Shown: piece by piece, positions 39,069 to 47,577 of the stretch
How positions within the stretch are numbered: position 1 is the first letter of the stretch
Layout: each line of letters begins with the position of its first letter
Assembly: GCA_041984235.1 (NCBI GenBank)
Contig: JBHIYN010000016.1
Location: 62,001-126,000, forward strand
Source of the DNA: JBHIYN01 sp041984235
GTDB taxonomy: Bacteria > Pseudomonadota > Gammaproteobacteria > Ga0077536
DNA length: 64,000 bases
Reading direction: 5' to 3'
The notes under the pieces: generated by a model
Database searches by the model: none
Told to the model about the DNA's origin: nothing
The model's input: the letters and a program-made list of their open reading frames with translations, nothing else
Translations under genes and position numbers: made by a program

Positions 39069-40055
39069 ATGCCCGCGCCGAAATCGGTACTCGTCGTCAA
39101 TCTCAAGAGCCTGCCGACCTGGCACCTCGACCTGGCTGCCGCGTTCACGACGCTGGGCCTGAGCGCCGAGGTCTTCATCACCACGCCGCAGACCCTGCGC
39201 GAGCGCTTCGACAAGAGCGTGCGTGGCGCCAAGTGGTTCGAGTCGGATTCGGTACTCGCGCGCCTGCGCGCACACTGCCGGCGCCTGCGCCCGGAGCTGG
39301 TGGTGTTCCTCGGCCTGTTCGTGCTGCCGGCGCGCGTCGCCGAGCTCCTCGCGCAGGGGCTGGACTACCGGCCGCAGAGCGCGGCGTGGGTGTGCGACTG
39401 CTTCCGCCAGCCGCAGTTTGCCGACTGGGCGCCGGCCGACCATGCGTTCTACTTCGATACCTTCATGCGCGAGGTCCTGCCGGCCTATTACCCGGATGCG
39501 ACCGCGACCAGCTTCCTGCCGCTGGCGGCCAGCCCCGAGCGCTATCGTCCGCTGCCCGGCGCCGCGACCCACGGCGCGCGCGACGCGGCGCTGGTCTTCG
39601 CCGGCAACGTCTCGGCCAACCGCCGCGCGCTGATCGAGCAGGTCGCGCCGCGCCTGCCACTCGCGGTACACGGACCGAATGCCGCCGGCCGTACCCGCGA
39701 CCGCCGCCGCAAGCTCGACAGCGCGACCATCAATGCGCTCTACAATCAGCATGCCATGGTGCTCAACATCAACCAGTCGCCGAACACCGAGCACGGCCTC
39801 AACCTGCGCGCGTTCGAGGTCACCGCGGCCGGCGCGGTGCTGCTGACCCAGGACTGTGCCGACCTGCCGCTGCACTTCGAGCCGGGCCGGGAGGTGCTCT
39901 GCTACGGCTCGGCCGACGAGCTGGTGGCGTGCTACCAGGCGGCGGTCGGCGATCGCACGCACCTCGCTGCCATCGCCGCCGCCGGCCTCGCGCGCACCCG
40001 CGCCGCGCACACCTTCGTGCACCGCGCGCGCGACATGCTGCGCGCCTTCACCTGA
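39069..40055 (+). CDS. CgeB-like glycosyltransferase
   Basis: 328 aa. The C-terminal half shows the glycosyl transferases group 1 variant seen in CgeB-like proteins: 'ALVFAGNVSANRRALIEQV', 'LNINQSPNTEHGLNLRAFEV' and 'GAVLLTQDCADLPLHFEPG'. The N-terminal half is a Rossmann-like domain. I chose the ATG at 39069 (MPAPKSVLVVNL). Earlier starts give a Pro/Arg-rich tail without family similarity. It is first of three plus-strand genes with the sulfotransferase and methyltransferase. Confidence 0.75.
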   Translation: MPAPKSVLVVNLKSLPTWHLDLAAAFTTLGLSAEVFITTPQTLRERFDKSVRGAKWFESDSVLARLRAHCRRLRPELVVFLGLFVLPARVAELLAQGLDYRPQSAAWVCDCFRQPQFADWAPADHAFYFDTFMREVLPAYYPDATATSFLPLAASPERYRPLPGAATHGARDAALVFAGNVSANRRALIEQVAPRLPLAVHGPNAAGRTRDRRRKLDSATINALYNQHAMVLNINQSPNTEHGLNLRAFEVTAAGAVLLTQDCADLPLHFEPGREVLCYGSADELVACYQAAVGDRTHLAAIAAAGLARTRAAHTFVHRARDMLRAFT

Positions 40056-40063
40056 GCAGCGCG

Positions 40064-40894
40064 GTGATCGATCCGCACGCCCACGTCTCGCGCCTGGCCT
40101 GCAGCTGGCACGCGCAGCGCCGCGCGCTGGGCAACTTCTCCTTCCGCCGGCACCGCCGCTTCGATGCCTTCATCGTGACCATGCACCAGAGCGGCACGCA
40201 CTGGCTGAAGTACCTGCTGACCCTGATGATCGCGCGCGAGCGCGGGCTGCCGCCGCCGCAGTCGATCAGCGACAACATCGCCATCGGCGGGCCGCGCGAG
40301 ACGCCGCGCCACGACCTGCGCCCGCGCCTCGGCCAGAGCCACACCATTCCCTCGCCGCTGCTCGACCTCGCGCTCGGCGTGCCCGGCGCGGGCTTTCCCG
40401 ACTACCTCGTGCTGGTGCGTGACGTGCGCGACGTGCTGCTCGCGCACTACCGCAAGTGGCAGACGCGCTACGACTGCTCGTTCTCCGAGTACCTGCGCGG
40501 CGACGTCACCCGGCGGCGCTTCGAGAAGGACGTGTGGTGGGACTTCCGCTTTCTCAATGCCTGGGGCGCGATCGCCGCGCACCATCCGCGCCGCGTGCAG
40601 GTGCTGCGCTACGAGGACCTGCTGCGTGACCCGGCCGCCGAGCTGCGCGCGGTGGTGGCCTTCCTGCGCATCCCGCTGGCCGACGTCGACGCCGCGATCG
40701 CGTACGCACTGGCCGGCGCAAGCAAGGACGCGATGGCCGCGCGCGACAGCCGGCCCTACGGCATGGCCGTGGTCAACGACGAGGTGCGCGACTGGGACAC
40801 CTGGTACGCACCGGCCGACCGCGCCTGGCTGCGCGAGGCCTGCCGGCGCCACCTGCACCACGACTTCGGTTACGGCTATGCCGACTGGCACTGA
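40064..40894 (+). CDS. Sulfotransferase domain protein
   Basis: 276 aa. 'MHQSGTHWLKYLLTLM' corresponds to the 5'-phosphosulfate-binding loop (PKSGTTW type) and 'LVLVRDVRDVLLAHYRKW' to the 3'-phosphate-binding motif of PAPS sulfotransferases. 'VLRYEDLLRDPAAELRAVV' is the usual downstream segment. It lies among glycosyltransferases, so its acceptor is probably a surface glycan. The GTG at 40064 is 8 bp after the preceding gene and was chosen because the frame upstream lies inside it. Confidence 0.82.
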   Translation: MIDPHAHVSRLACSWHAQRRALGNFSFRRHRRFDAFIVTMHQSGTHWLKYLLTLMIARERGLPPPQSISDNIAIGGPRETPRHDLRPRLGQSHTIPSPLLDLALGVPGAGFPDYLVLVRDVRDVLLAHYRKWQTRYDCSFSEYLRGDVTRRRFEKDVWWDFRFLNAWGAIAAHHPRRVQVLRYEDLLRDPAAELRAVVAFLRIPLADVDAAIAYALAGASKDAMAARDSRPYGMAVVNDEVRDWDTWYAPADRAWLREACRRHLHHDFGYGYADWH

Positions 40895-41618
40895 GTCGCT
40901 TACCGCCTGCGCCGCCTGCGGCGGCGCCGAGCTGCGCCCCTTCGTGCACAAGGACGGCTGGGACTACGTACGCTGTGCCGGCTGCGGCTTCGTGGTGGTG
41001 GCGCCGATGCCGTCGCAGGGCGAGCTGAACGCGCTCTACCAGAGCGCGCCCGTCGCCGGTACGGCCTACCCCAAGGCCCGCTCGCGTCACCGCCGCGCGC
41101 TACTGCGCGCGCTGCGCCTGGCGCCGTGGGTGTGGCGGCGTCGGGTCATCGATCTCGGTTGCGGCGGCGGCTTCATGGCCGGTGCCTTCGCGCACTTCGC
41201 GCGCGCGTCGCACGGTCTCGACATCGACGTCGAGGCGATTGCCTACGCGCGCAGGCGCTACCCGCGTTGCGTGTTCCACCAGGCCTCCTTCGATCGCTTC
41301 GTGCCCGACGGCCGCTACGACTTCGTCTATTCCTCGGAGCTGATCGAGCACGTCGCGCGGCTCGACGAGTACATGGACCTGGTCCGGCGCCTGACCGCGC
41401 CGGGCGGTCACGTGTTCATCACCACCCCGGACATCGGCTCGCCGCGGGTGCCGGCCGACGTCACCCGCTGGGACGTGTTCGGTCCGCCCTACCATGTGCA
41501 GTTCTTCGATGAGCGCGCGCTGGCGACGCTGTTCGCGCGCTACGGCTTCACCACGCTGCGGCGCTTCCCCGATCGCAAGGCCGGGCTCAAGATGCTCTTC
41601 CGGCGCGAGGCTGCCTAG
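40878..41618 (+). CDS. Class I SAM-dependent methyltransferase with N-terminal zinc-binding motif
   Basis: 246 aa. Two Cys pairs at the N-terminus (CAAC, CAGC) suggest zinc binding, as in sugar C-methyltransferase-like proteins. 'VIDLGCGGGFMAGAFAHFA' is SAM motif I, followed by 'DFVYSSELIEHVARLDEYM' and 'APGGHVFITTPDIG'. It overlaps the sulfotransferase by 17 bp. It shares a CTAG with the convergent GT4 gene, so both stops use the same four bases. The methyl acceptor is unknown. Confidence 0.82.
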   Translation: MPTGTESLTACAACGGAELRPFVHKDGWDYVRCAGCGFVVVAPMPSQGELNALYQSAPVAGTAYPKARSRHRRALLRALRLAPWVWRRRVIDLGCGGGFMAGAFAHFARASHGLDIDVEAIAYARRRYPRCVFHQASFDRFVPDGRYDFVYSSELIEHVARLDEYMDLVRRLTAPGGHVFITTPDIGSPRVPADVTRWDVFGPPYHVQFFDERALATLFARYGFTTLRRFPDRKAGLKMLFRREAA

Positions 41619-42730
41619 CCGCCGGCGAGGCGCGCGTAGACGGCGAGCGTCGCCGCCTGCATCGCCTGCACGGTGTAGGGATGCTCGCGCGGCACCGGCT
41701 CGGGCGCGGCAAGCAGCGCCGCGCTGCGCTCGGCGGCGGCAGCGACGTCGCCCACCGGCACGCGCCCGGCGGGGAAGACCCGCGCCAGGATCTCGCCGGT
41801 GCCACCGTGGTCGTAGCCGACTACCGGCGTACCCAGGCTGAGTGCCTCGATGGTGGTGCGGCCGAAGGCCTCGGGCTCGCCGGTCAGCGAGAACGCGAGA
41901 TCGGAGATCGCGAGGATCTCGCGCAGGTCGTCGCGGCTGCCGAGAAAGCTCACCGCCTCGCTCACGCCCTGCGCGCGTGCCGCCTGTTCCAGCTCGGCGG
42001 CGAAGTGCGGCTTGCGCCGGTGCGCGCCGCCTACCACCAGCCCGTGCACCGGCAGACCGCGCGCGCGCAGGGCGGCGATGAGCGCAATGAAATCGAGCTG
42101 GCCTTTCCAGCGCGTGAGGCGACCGGGCAGGGTCAGCAGGCGGCGGCCGGCGAGCGCCGGGTAGCGCGCCTGCCACTCGGCCAGCCACGCGGCGTCCGGC
42201 GTGTAGCCGAAGGCATGGCGGGCGCGGTCGACGCCGCGCGGGATGACCGTGATGCGCTCCGGCGTGACCTGCGGGTAATGCGTGGTCACGTAGTCGCGGA
42301 TGAACTCCGAGATCGCGATCACGGCCTCGCCGCTGGTCATGATGCGGCTGTAGCGGTTGACGGTGTAGGGGCCGTGCACGGTGGTCACCCAGTGCGGACG
42401 CGCCGCCGCCGGCAGGCGCTGCCGGGCGAGCCAGGCCAGCCACGCCGGCAGGCGCGAGCGCGCGTGCAGCACGTCGACCGAATGCTCCCGCAGCAGGCGC
42501 CCCAGCGTCGCTACCAGCGCCAGGCTGCGCAAGCGCTTGGCGCCCACCGGCAGGGTGACGTGGGTCGCGCCGCAGTCAGCGATCTCGGCGGCCAGCGGGC
42601 CGCCGCCGGAGACCACCACGGCGCGGTGGCCGGCGGCGACCAGGGCCTCGGCGATCTCCACCGTGCCGCGCTCGACGCCGCCGACGCCGAGCTCGGGCAG
42701 CACCTGCATCACGGTCAGCGCGCGACTCAT
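41615..42730 (-). CDS. Glycosyltransferase family 4
   Basis: 371 aa GT-B enzyme. 'VLPELGVGGVERGTVEIAEA' is the N-terminal signature, 'TLPGRLTRWKGQLDFIALIA' the donor-binding segment, and 'EAFGRTTIEALSLGTPVVGY' the E-x7-E region. It overlaps the ELM1-family gene by 4 bp and is last in the minus-strand series glnE-ilvE-ELM1-GT4. Probably part of core-glycan synthesis. Confidence 0.88.
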   Translation of the reverse strand: MSRALTVMQVLPELGVGGVERGTVEIAEALVAAGHRAVVVSGGGPLAAEIADCGATHVTLPVGAKRLRSLALVATLGRLLREHSVDVLHARSRLPAWLAWLARQRLPAAARPHWVTTVHGPYTVNRYSRIMTSGEAVIAISEFIRDYVTTHYPQVTPERITVIPRGVDRARHAFGYTPDAAWLAEWQARYPALAGRRLLTLPGRLTRWKGQLDFIALIAALRARGLPVHGLVVGGAHRRKPHFAAELEQAARAQGVSEAVSFLGSRDDLREILAISDLAFSLTGEPEAFGRTTIEALSLGTPVVGYDHGGTGEILARVFPAGRVPVGDVAAAAERSAALLAAPEPVPREHPYTVQAMQAATLAVYARLAGG

Positions 42731-43641
42731 GCGCCGTCGCCCAGCGCCGGCCAGCGCGCGAGCAGCGCGTCGGCGACGCGTCCGGCCTCGTCCAGGGTGA
42801 CCGGCGCGCGCGGCGGCTCGCCCGCCGCCACCGCCCAGCCGCGCGCGATCAGCGCCGGCGCGATGGCCGTGATGCGATCGTCGCGGCGCGCTTCCAGTGC
42901 AATCAGGGATAGCGCGGCGCCGGCCGTCAGCGCCTCGTAGATCATGGCCATGCTGTCGGCCGTAACCACGGCGTGGCCGGCGCGCGCGAGCAGGCCGGGC
43001 AGCCAGTCCGGCGCGCAGGTGTCGCTGGCGGTGAAGCGGGCGGCGAGTTCCGGGTCGGCCGCGATCGCCGCGCGCAGCGCGCCCGGCGATCGCCGCGAGT
43101 CGGTCAGGTGCCAGCGCACCTGCGGTGCGCGCTGCATCGCGCGCTGTGCTTGTTCGAGCACCGCGCCGACGTCGAAGCGGTGATGCGCCGAGGGTCCGCC
43201 GAGCAGGACCACGCCGAGCGCGGGGTCCTTGTCCGCCGCCGGGCGCAGCGGGTTCAGCGGCCCTTCGCTGGCGATGACGTTGGCGGCCTCACGCGGCCGG
43301 TCGTGGCGCGGCACCACGCACAGGTCGAACCAGCGCCACGGCAGCCCCGGGCGCATCAGGCAGACCGCCGGCACGCGGTACGCGCGGCGCACCGCGACCA
43401 GCGGCCAGTGGCAGGCGCGGCCGGCGCCGACGACCAGGTCGGGCGCTGGCAGGCCGCGGCCGGCAGGAAAGCGCGCGCGCAGCGCGTCCCAGGTGTTCGA
43501 TGCCGCGCTGGCGGTGACGTCGATGCGGCGCGCGTCCAGTGCGACGCGATCGGCCAGCGCCGCGATCAGGCCCTCGCTCTGGCGTTCGTGGCCCCGCTTG
43601 CCGTCGGCGAGCTGCCACACGACGACGGCGCGCCCGCTCAT
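42727..43641 (-). CDS. ELM1/GtrOC1-family putative glycosyltransferase
   Basis: 304 aa. The N-terminus 'VWQLADGKRGHERQSEGLI' and the later 'VLLGGPSAHHRFD' and 'AVVTADSMAMIYEALTAGA' match the family named after mitochondrial fission factor ELM1. The bacterial members are thought to be GT-B-fold proteins involved in the cell envelope. It lies between GT4 and ilvE on the same strand. The biochemical function is unproven. Confidence 0.75.
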   Translation of the reverse strand: MSGRAVVVWQLADGKRGHERQSEGLIAALADRVALDARRIDVTASAASNTWDALRARFPAGRGLPAPDLVVGAGRACHWPLVAVRRAYRVPAVCLMRPGLPWRWFDLCVVPRHDRPREAANVIASEGPLNPLRPAADKDPALGVVLLGGPSAHHRFDVGAVLEQAQRAMQRAPQVRWHLTDSRRSPGALRAAIAADPELAARFTASDTCAPDWLPGLLARAGHAVVTADSMAMIYEALTAGAALSLIALEARRDDRITAIAPALIARGWAVAAGEPPRAPVTLDEAGRVADALLARWPALGDGA

Positions 43642-43654
43642 CGCCGCACGCGGG

Positions 43655-44578
43655 TCACGCGACCAGGGTCAGCCACTCCGCCGGGGCCGCGCGGCGGCCG
43701 GTGACGAGGTCGAGGTAGGCCTGCTGCAGACGCTGGGTCACGGGCCCGATCGAGCCCTGCCCGATGGTGCGGTTGTCGAGCTCGCGGATCGGCGTGACCT
43801 CGGCCGCGGTGCCGGTGAAGAAGGCCTCGTCGGCGATGTAGACCTCGTCGCGGGTGATGCGCTTCTCGATCACCTCGATGCCTTCCTCGGCGGCCAGCCA
43901 CATCACCGTCTCGCGCGTGATGCCTTCGAGCGCGGAGGTGATCTCCGGCGTGTACAGCTTGCCCCGGCGCACGATGAAGATGTTCTCGCCGCTGCCTTCG
44001 CAGACCATGCCCTCGTTGTCGAGCAGCAGCGCCTCGTCGTAGCCGTCGCGCGCCGCTTCCTGCAGCGCCAGGATGGAGTTGATGTAATTGCCGCAGGCCT
44101 TGGCATGGCACATCACGCTGTTGACCAGGTGGCGGGTATAGGACGAGGTCTTGATACGAATGCCCTTCTCCAACGCCTCGGCGCCGAGGTAGGCGCCCCA
44201 GAACCACGACGCGATGGCGACGTGCGTGGACAACGAGTCGGCGTGCAGACCCATGCCCTCGGAGCCGTAGAAGACCAGCGGGCGGATGTAGGCGGAGCTG
44301 AGCTCGTTGTCCTTCACCGACTCGATGCAGGCCTGCACGATGACCTCGTGGCTGAACGGCATGTCCATCTGCAGGATGTGCGCGGTGTCGAACAGGCGGC
44401 GGATGTGATCGTCGAGGCGGAAGATGGCCGTGCCGCGCTCGGTCTCGTAGGCGCGGATCCCCTCGAACGCGCCGACACCGTAGTGCAGCGAATGGGTCAG
44501 CACGTGCACGTTGGCCTCGCGCCACGGCAGCTTCTGACCGTCCATCCAGATCACCCCGTCGCGATCGGCGTAACTCAT
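43655..44578 (-). CDS. ilvE: Branched-chain amino acid aminotransferase
   Basis: PLP enzyme for the last step of Val, Leu and Ile synthesis. 307 aa. 'HSLHYGVGAFEGIRAYE' and 'CHAKACGNYINSILALQEA' hold the catalytic Lys (residue 160). 'EGSGENIFIVRRGKLYTP' and 'YIADEAFFTGTAAEVTPI' are also conserved. It starts 6 bp after the glnE stop, so the two are probably co-transcribed. Confidence 0.96.
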   Translation of the reverse strand: MSYADRDGVIWMDGQKLPWREANVHVLTHSLHYGVGAFEGIRAYETERGTAIFRLDDHIRRLFDTAHILQMDMPFSHEVIVQACIESVKDNELSSAYIRPLVFYGSEGMGLHADSLSTHVAIASWFWGAYLGAEALEKGIRIKTSSYTRHLVNSVMCHAKACGNYINSILALQEAARDGYDEALLLDNEGMVCEGSGENIFIVRRGKLYTPEITSALEGITRETVMWLAAEEGIEVIEKRITRDEVYIADEAFFTGTAAEVTPIRELDNRTIGQGSIGPVTQRLQQAYLDLVTGRRAAPAEWLTLVA

Positions 44579-44584
44579 CTCTCT

Positions 44585-47479
44585 CTACTCCAAAGTACCG
44601 GCTGACCCGAACAGTTGCTCCCAGATCCCGACCACGCTGGCGCGGTGGTCGCCGAAGCGCTCCGCCTCGACCACGGCGTCCACCTGCTGCAGCGTGCAGC
44701 GATGCAGGGCGGCGCGGTAGGCGAAGTAGGCGTCGTGCAGGTGACGGCAGGACTCGGCCGGCAGCAGCGCGAGATCCGCGATGGTCTCCAGCAGCCGCAG
44801 GTTGTCCGTCCAGGCCAGCAGTTCGGGATGCTCGCCGGCCCACCTGAGAACGGCGTATTGCACCATAAATTCGATGTCCGTTATACCGCCCGCGCCCTGC
44901 TTGAGATCGAAGCCGGCGCTGCCGCTGCGGTCGAGCTCGCCGCGCATGCGTGCGCGCATGGCGACGATCTCACATGCCAGCTCGTCCTCGCTGCGCGAGC
45001 GGGCGAGCACCTCCGCGCGGATCGCGGCGAAGCGTTCGAGCACGCCCGCGCTGCCGGCGATGCCGCGCGCGCGTACCAGCGCCTGGTGCTCCCACACCCA
45101 GGCCTCGTCGCTGAGATAGCGCGCGTAGGCCGTGGTCGAGATCACCATCATGCCGGCGCTGCCGGAGGGCCGCAGGCGGGTGTCGACCTCGTAGGCGACG
45201 CCGGACGGCGTGTTGGTCGAGAGGATGTGGATGAAGCGCTGCACGAGGCGGGTGAAGAACACCCCGTTCTCGATCGATTTCGCGCCGTTGGTGTGCTGCG
45301 CGCTGCCGGTCGAGTCGTTGAGGAAGACGAGATCGAGGTCCGAGCCGTAGCCGAGCTCCAGCCCGCCGAGCTTGCCATAGGCGATGATCGCGAAGCCGGC
45401 CGTGCGCGTGCCCGCGCCATCGTCGCAGCACGGCTCGCCGTAGCGCGCGACGACCTCGCGCCAGGCGAGATCCAGCGCCGCGACGATGCAGGCCTCGGCG
45501 ATGTCGGTGAGCTGGTTGGAGACCTCGGCGACCGGGAAGTTGCCGGTGATGTCGCTGGCGGCGACCCGCAGCACCTGCTGGTTGCGAAAGGCGCGCAGGT
45601 TTTCCATGCCCTGCTCGAGGCCGTCGCCCGGGCGCACCTGCGCGGCGACGAGCTGGTCGAGGCGCGCGCGATCGGGCGGCGTGTAGAGCACGCGCGGATC
45701 GAGCAGCTCGTCGAGCAGGAGCGGCTGCGCGGTGATCTGCTCGGCGATCCAGGGGCTGGCCGCGAACAGCTGCAGCAGGCGATCCAGCGCGCCGGGATTG
45801 TCGGCGAGGAAGGCGACGTAGACGCTGCGCCGCGCGATCGCGTGCAGCAGGTTGGCGATGCGGCGCAGCGCGGCGTCCGCCAGCGCGAGATCCTGCGCGC
45901 GCGCCAGCAGCAGCGGCATGAGGCGGTCGAGGCGCGCACGGCCGTGGCTGCTGAGACGCGCGAGGAAGCGCTCCGCGCGCAGCTCGGCGACGACCGCGAG
46001 CATGCCCTCGCCGGCCGCCAGCCCGGCCTCGGCGGCGTGCTCGGCGAGGGCCGCGGCATCGCCGTCGGCCTGCCACAGGTCGCGCCAGGCGGCGAGCGCG
46101 TCGTCCTGCTCGTCGCTGCGGTCGGGTGCTTCGAGCAGGGTGCGGAAGTGTGCGCGCGTCGCCTCGCGGTGCGTGTCCAGCGCGGCGCGGAAGGCGTCGA
46201 AGTCGGCGAAGCCGAGGGCGAAGGCGAGGCGTTCGCGCTCCAGCGGATCGCCCGGCACGCTGTGGGTCTGCCGGTCGCGCACCTGCTGCAGGCGGTGCTC
46301 GGCGGTGCGCAGAAAGCGGTAGGCGGCGACGAGGCGGGTGACGGTGTCACGCTCGATGAGGCCGAGATCGGCGCAGGCCTCGAGCGTCGCCACCAGCGAG
46401 CGATCGCGCAGGCGCGGCTCGCGGCCGCCGCGGATGAGCTGGAACAGCTGCCCGGTGAACTCGATCTCGCGGATGCCGCCGCGGCCGCGCTTGAGGTCGT
46501 CGACGAGCTGGCGCGAGGAGGCCTCGCGATCGATCGACTGCTTCATCTCGCGCAGCGCTTCGAGTGCGCCGAAGTCGAGGTAGCGGCGGTAGACGAACGG
46601 TCGCACGATGTCGTCGAGCTCGGCCAGGGTACGCGTGTCACCGGTGATCGCGCGGCCCTTGATCAGCGCGTAGCGTTCCCAGTCGCGGCCGTGCGCGGCG
46701 TAGTAGTGTTCGAGCCCGGTCAGCGAGGTGGTGAGCGGACCGGAGTCGCCGAACGGGCGCAGCCGCATGTCGACGCGGAACACGAAGCCGTCGGCGGTGG
46801 TCTCGTTGAGCAGCCCGATGAGCTCGCGCCCGAGGCGGTTGAAGTAGTCCTGCAGCTCGAGCTCGCGGCGGCCGCCGCGGGTCACGCCACGGCCGCGGTA
46901 GACGAACAGCAGGTCGATGTCGGAGGAGAAGTTGAGCTCGCCGCCGCCGAGCTTGCCCATGCCGATGACGACCAGCTGCAGCGCGCTGCCGTCGGCGTCG
47001 AAGGCCTGGCCGAAGCGCGGCGCGAGATGCGTCTCCAGCCAGCCCAGCGCGCCGGCGACGACGGCGTCGGCGAAGGCCGACAGCTCGGCCATGATCGCGA
47101 GCACGTCGCCGCCGAGACGGATGTCGCGCCACGCGAGGCGCACCATCTCGAGGTTGCGCAGCCGGCGCAGGGCGCGCTTGGCCGCGGCCAGCTCGTCGAC
47201 GCCGGCCAGCTCGGCGGCGACGAGACGGTCGTAGTCGGCGCGGCTGCGCGGCGTGGCGAGCGCGGCATCGGCCAGCAGCGCGTCGAACTCGGCCGGCCGG
47301 CGGATCGCGACTTCGGCCAGGAACGGGCTGGCGGCGAACATCGCGGCGAGCTCGGCATCGGTGCGGCGCGCGATGCCGGCGGCCGCCGCGGCCTCGTCGA
47401 AGCGCGCGGCCAGCGGTGCGGCCTCGGCGGCGAGCGCCGGCGGCAGGGTGGCGGGCGGTTCGAACACGGGCAGGGTCAT
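44585..47479 (-). CDS. glnE: Bifunctional glutamine synthetase adenylyltransferase/deadenylase
   Basis: 964 aa. It controls glutamine synthetase by adding or removing AMP. Both nucleotidyltransferase halves are present: 'IGMGKLGGGELNFSSDIDLL' in the N-terminal domain and 'AYGKLGGLELGYGSDLDLVF' in the C-terminal domain, each with the GSDxD-type metal motif. I chose the ATG at 47479 (MTLPVFEPP). An in-frame start at 47572 would add 31 residues of unlikely composition. Confidence 0.96.
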   Translation of the reverse strand: MTLPVFEPPATLPPALAAEAAPLAARFDEAAAAAGIARRTDAELAAMFAASPFLAEVAIRRPAEFDALLADAALATPRSRADYDRLVAAELAGVDELAAAKRALRRLRNLEMVRLAWRDIRLGGDVLAIMAELSAFADAVVAGALGWLETHLAPRFGQAFDADGSALQLVVIGMGKLGGGELNFSSDIDLLFVYRGRGVTRGGRRELELQDYFNRLGRELIGLLNETTADGFVFRVDMRLRPFGDSGPLTTSLTGLEHYYAAHGRDWERYALIKGRAITGDTRTLAELDDIVRPFVYRRYLDFGALEALREMKQSIDREASSRQLVDDLKRGRGGIREIEFTGQLFQLIRGGREPRLRDRSLVATLEACADLGLIERDTVTRLVAAYRFLRTAEHRLQQVRDRQTHSVPGDPLERERLAFALGFADFDAFRAALDTHREATRAHFRTLLEAPDRSDEQDDALAAWRDLWQADGDAAALAEHAAEAGLAAGEGMLAVVAELRAERFLARLSSHGRARLDRLMPLLLARAQDLALADAALRRIANLLHAIARRSVYVAFLADNPGALDRLLQLFAASPWIAEQITAQPLLLDELLDPRVLYTPPDRARLDQLVAAQVRPGDGLEQGMENLRAFRNQQVLRVAASDITGNFPVAEVSNQLTDIAEACIVAALDLAWREVVARYGEPCCDDGAGTRTAGFAIIAYGKLGGLELGYGSDLDLVFLNDSTGSAQHTNGAKSIENGVFFTRLVQRFIHILSTNTPSGVAYEVDTRLRPSGSAGMMVISTTAYARYLSDEAWVWEHQALVRARGIAGSAGVLERFAAIRAEVLARSRSEDELACEIVAMRARMRGELDRSGSAGFDLKQGAGGITDIEFMVQYAVLRWAGEHPELLAWTDNLRLLETIADLALLPAESCRHLHDAYFAYRAALHRCTLQQVDAVVEAERFGDHRASVVGIWEQLFGSAGTLE

Positions 47480-47577
47480 GGGGCGCGGCACTCCCGGGCG
47501 CTGCGGTTGATCGAAAGCACCGCGGCGGTGACACTCGCCCGGGCATCGCCATTGTCCAACATCGTTCCGCACGCGTC

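Noticed and set aside
38747..40060. An N-terminal extension that would make the sulfotransferase 715 aa
   Set aside because: The extension lies across the CgeB-like gene in another frame and is Arg/Pro-rich. The sulfotransferase domain begins after 40064.
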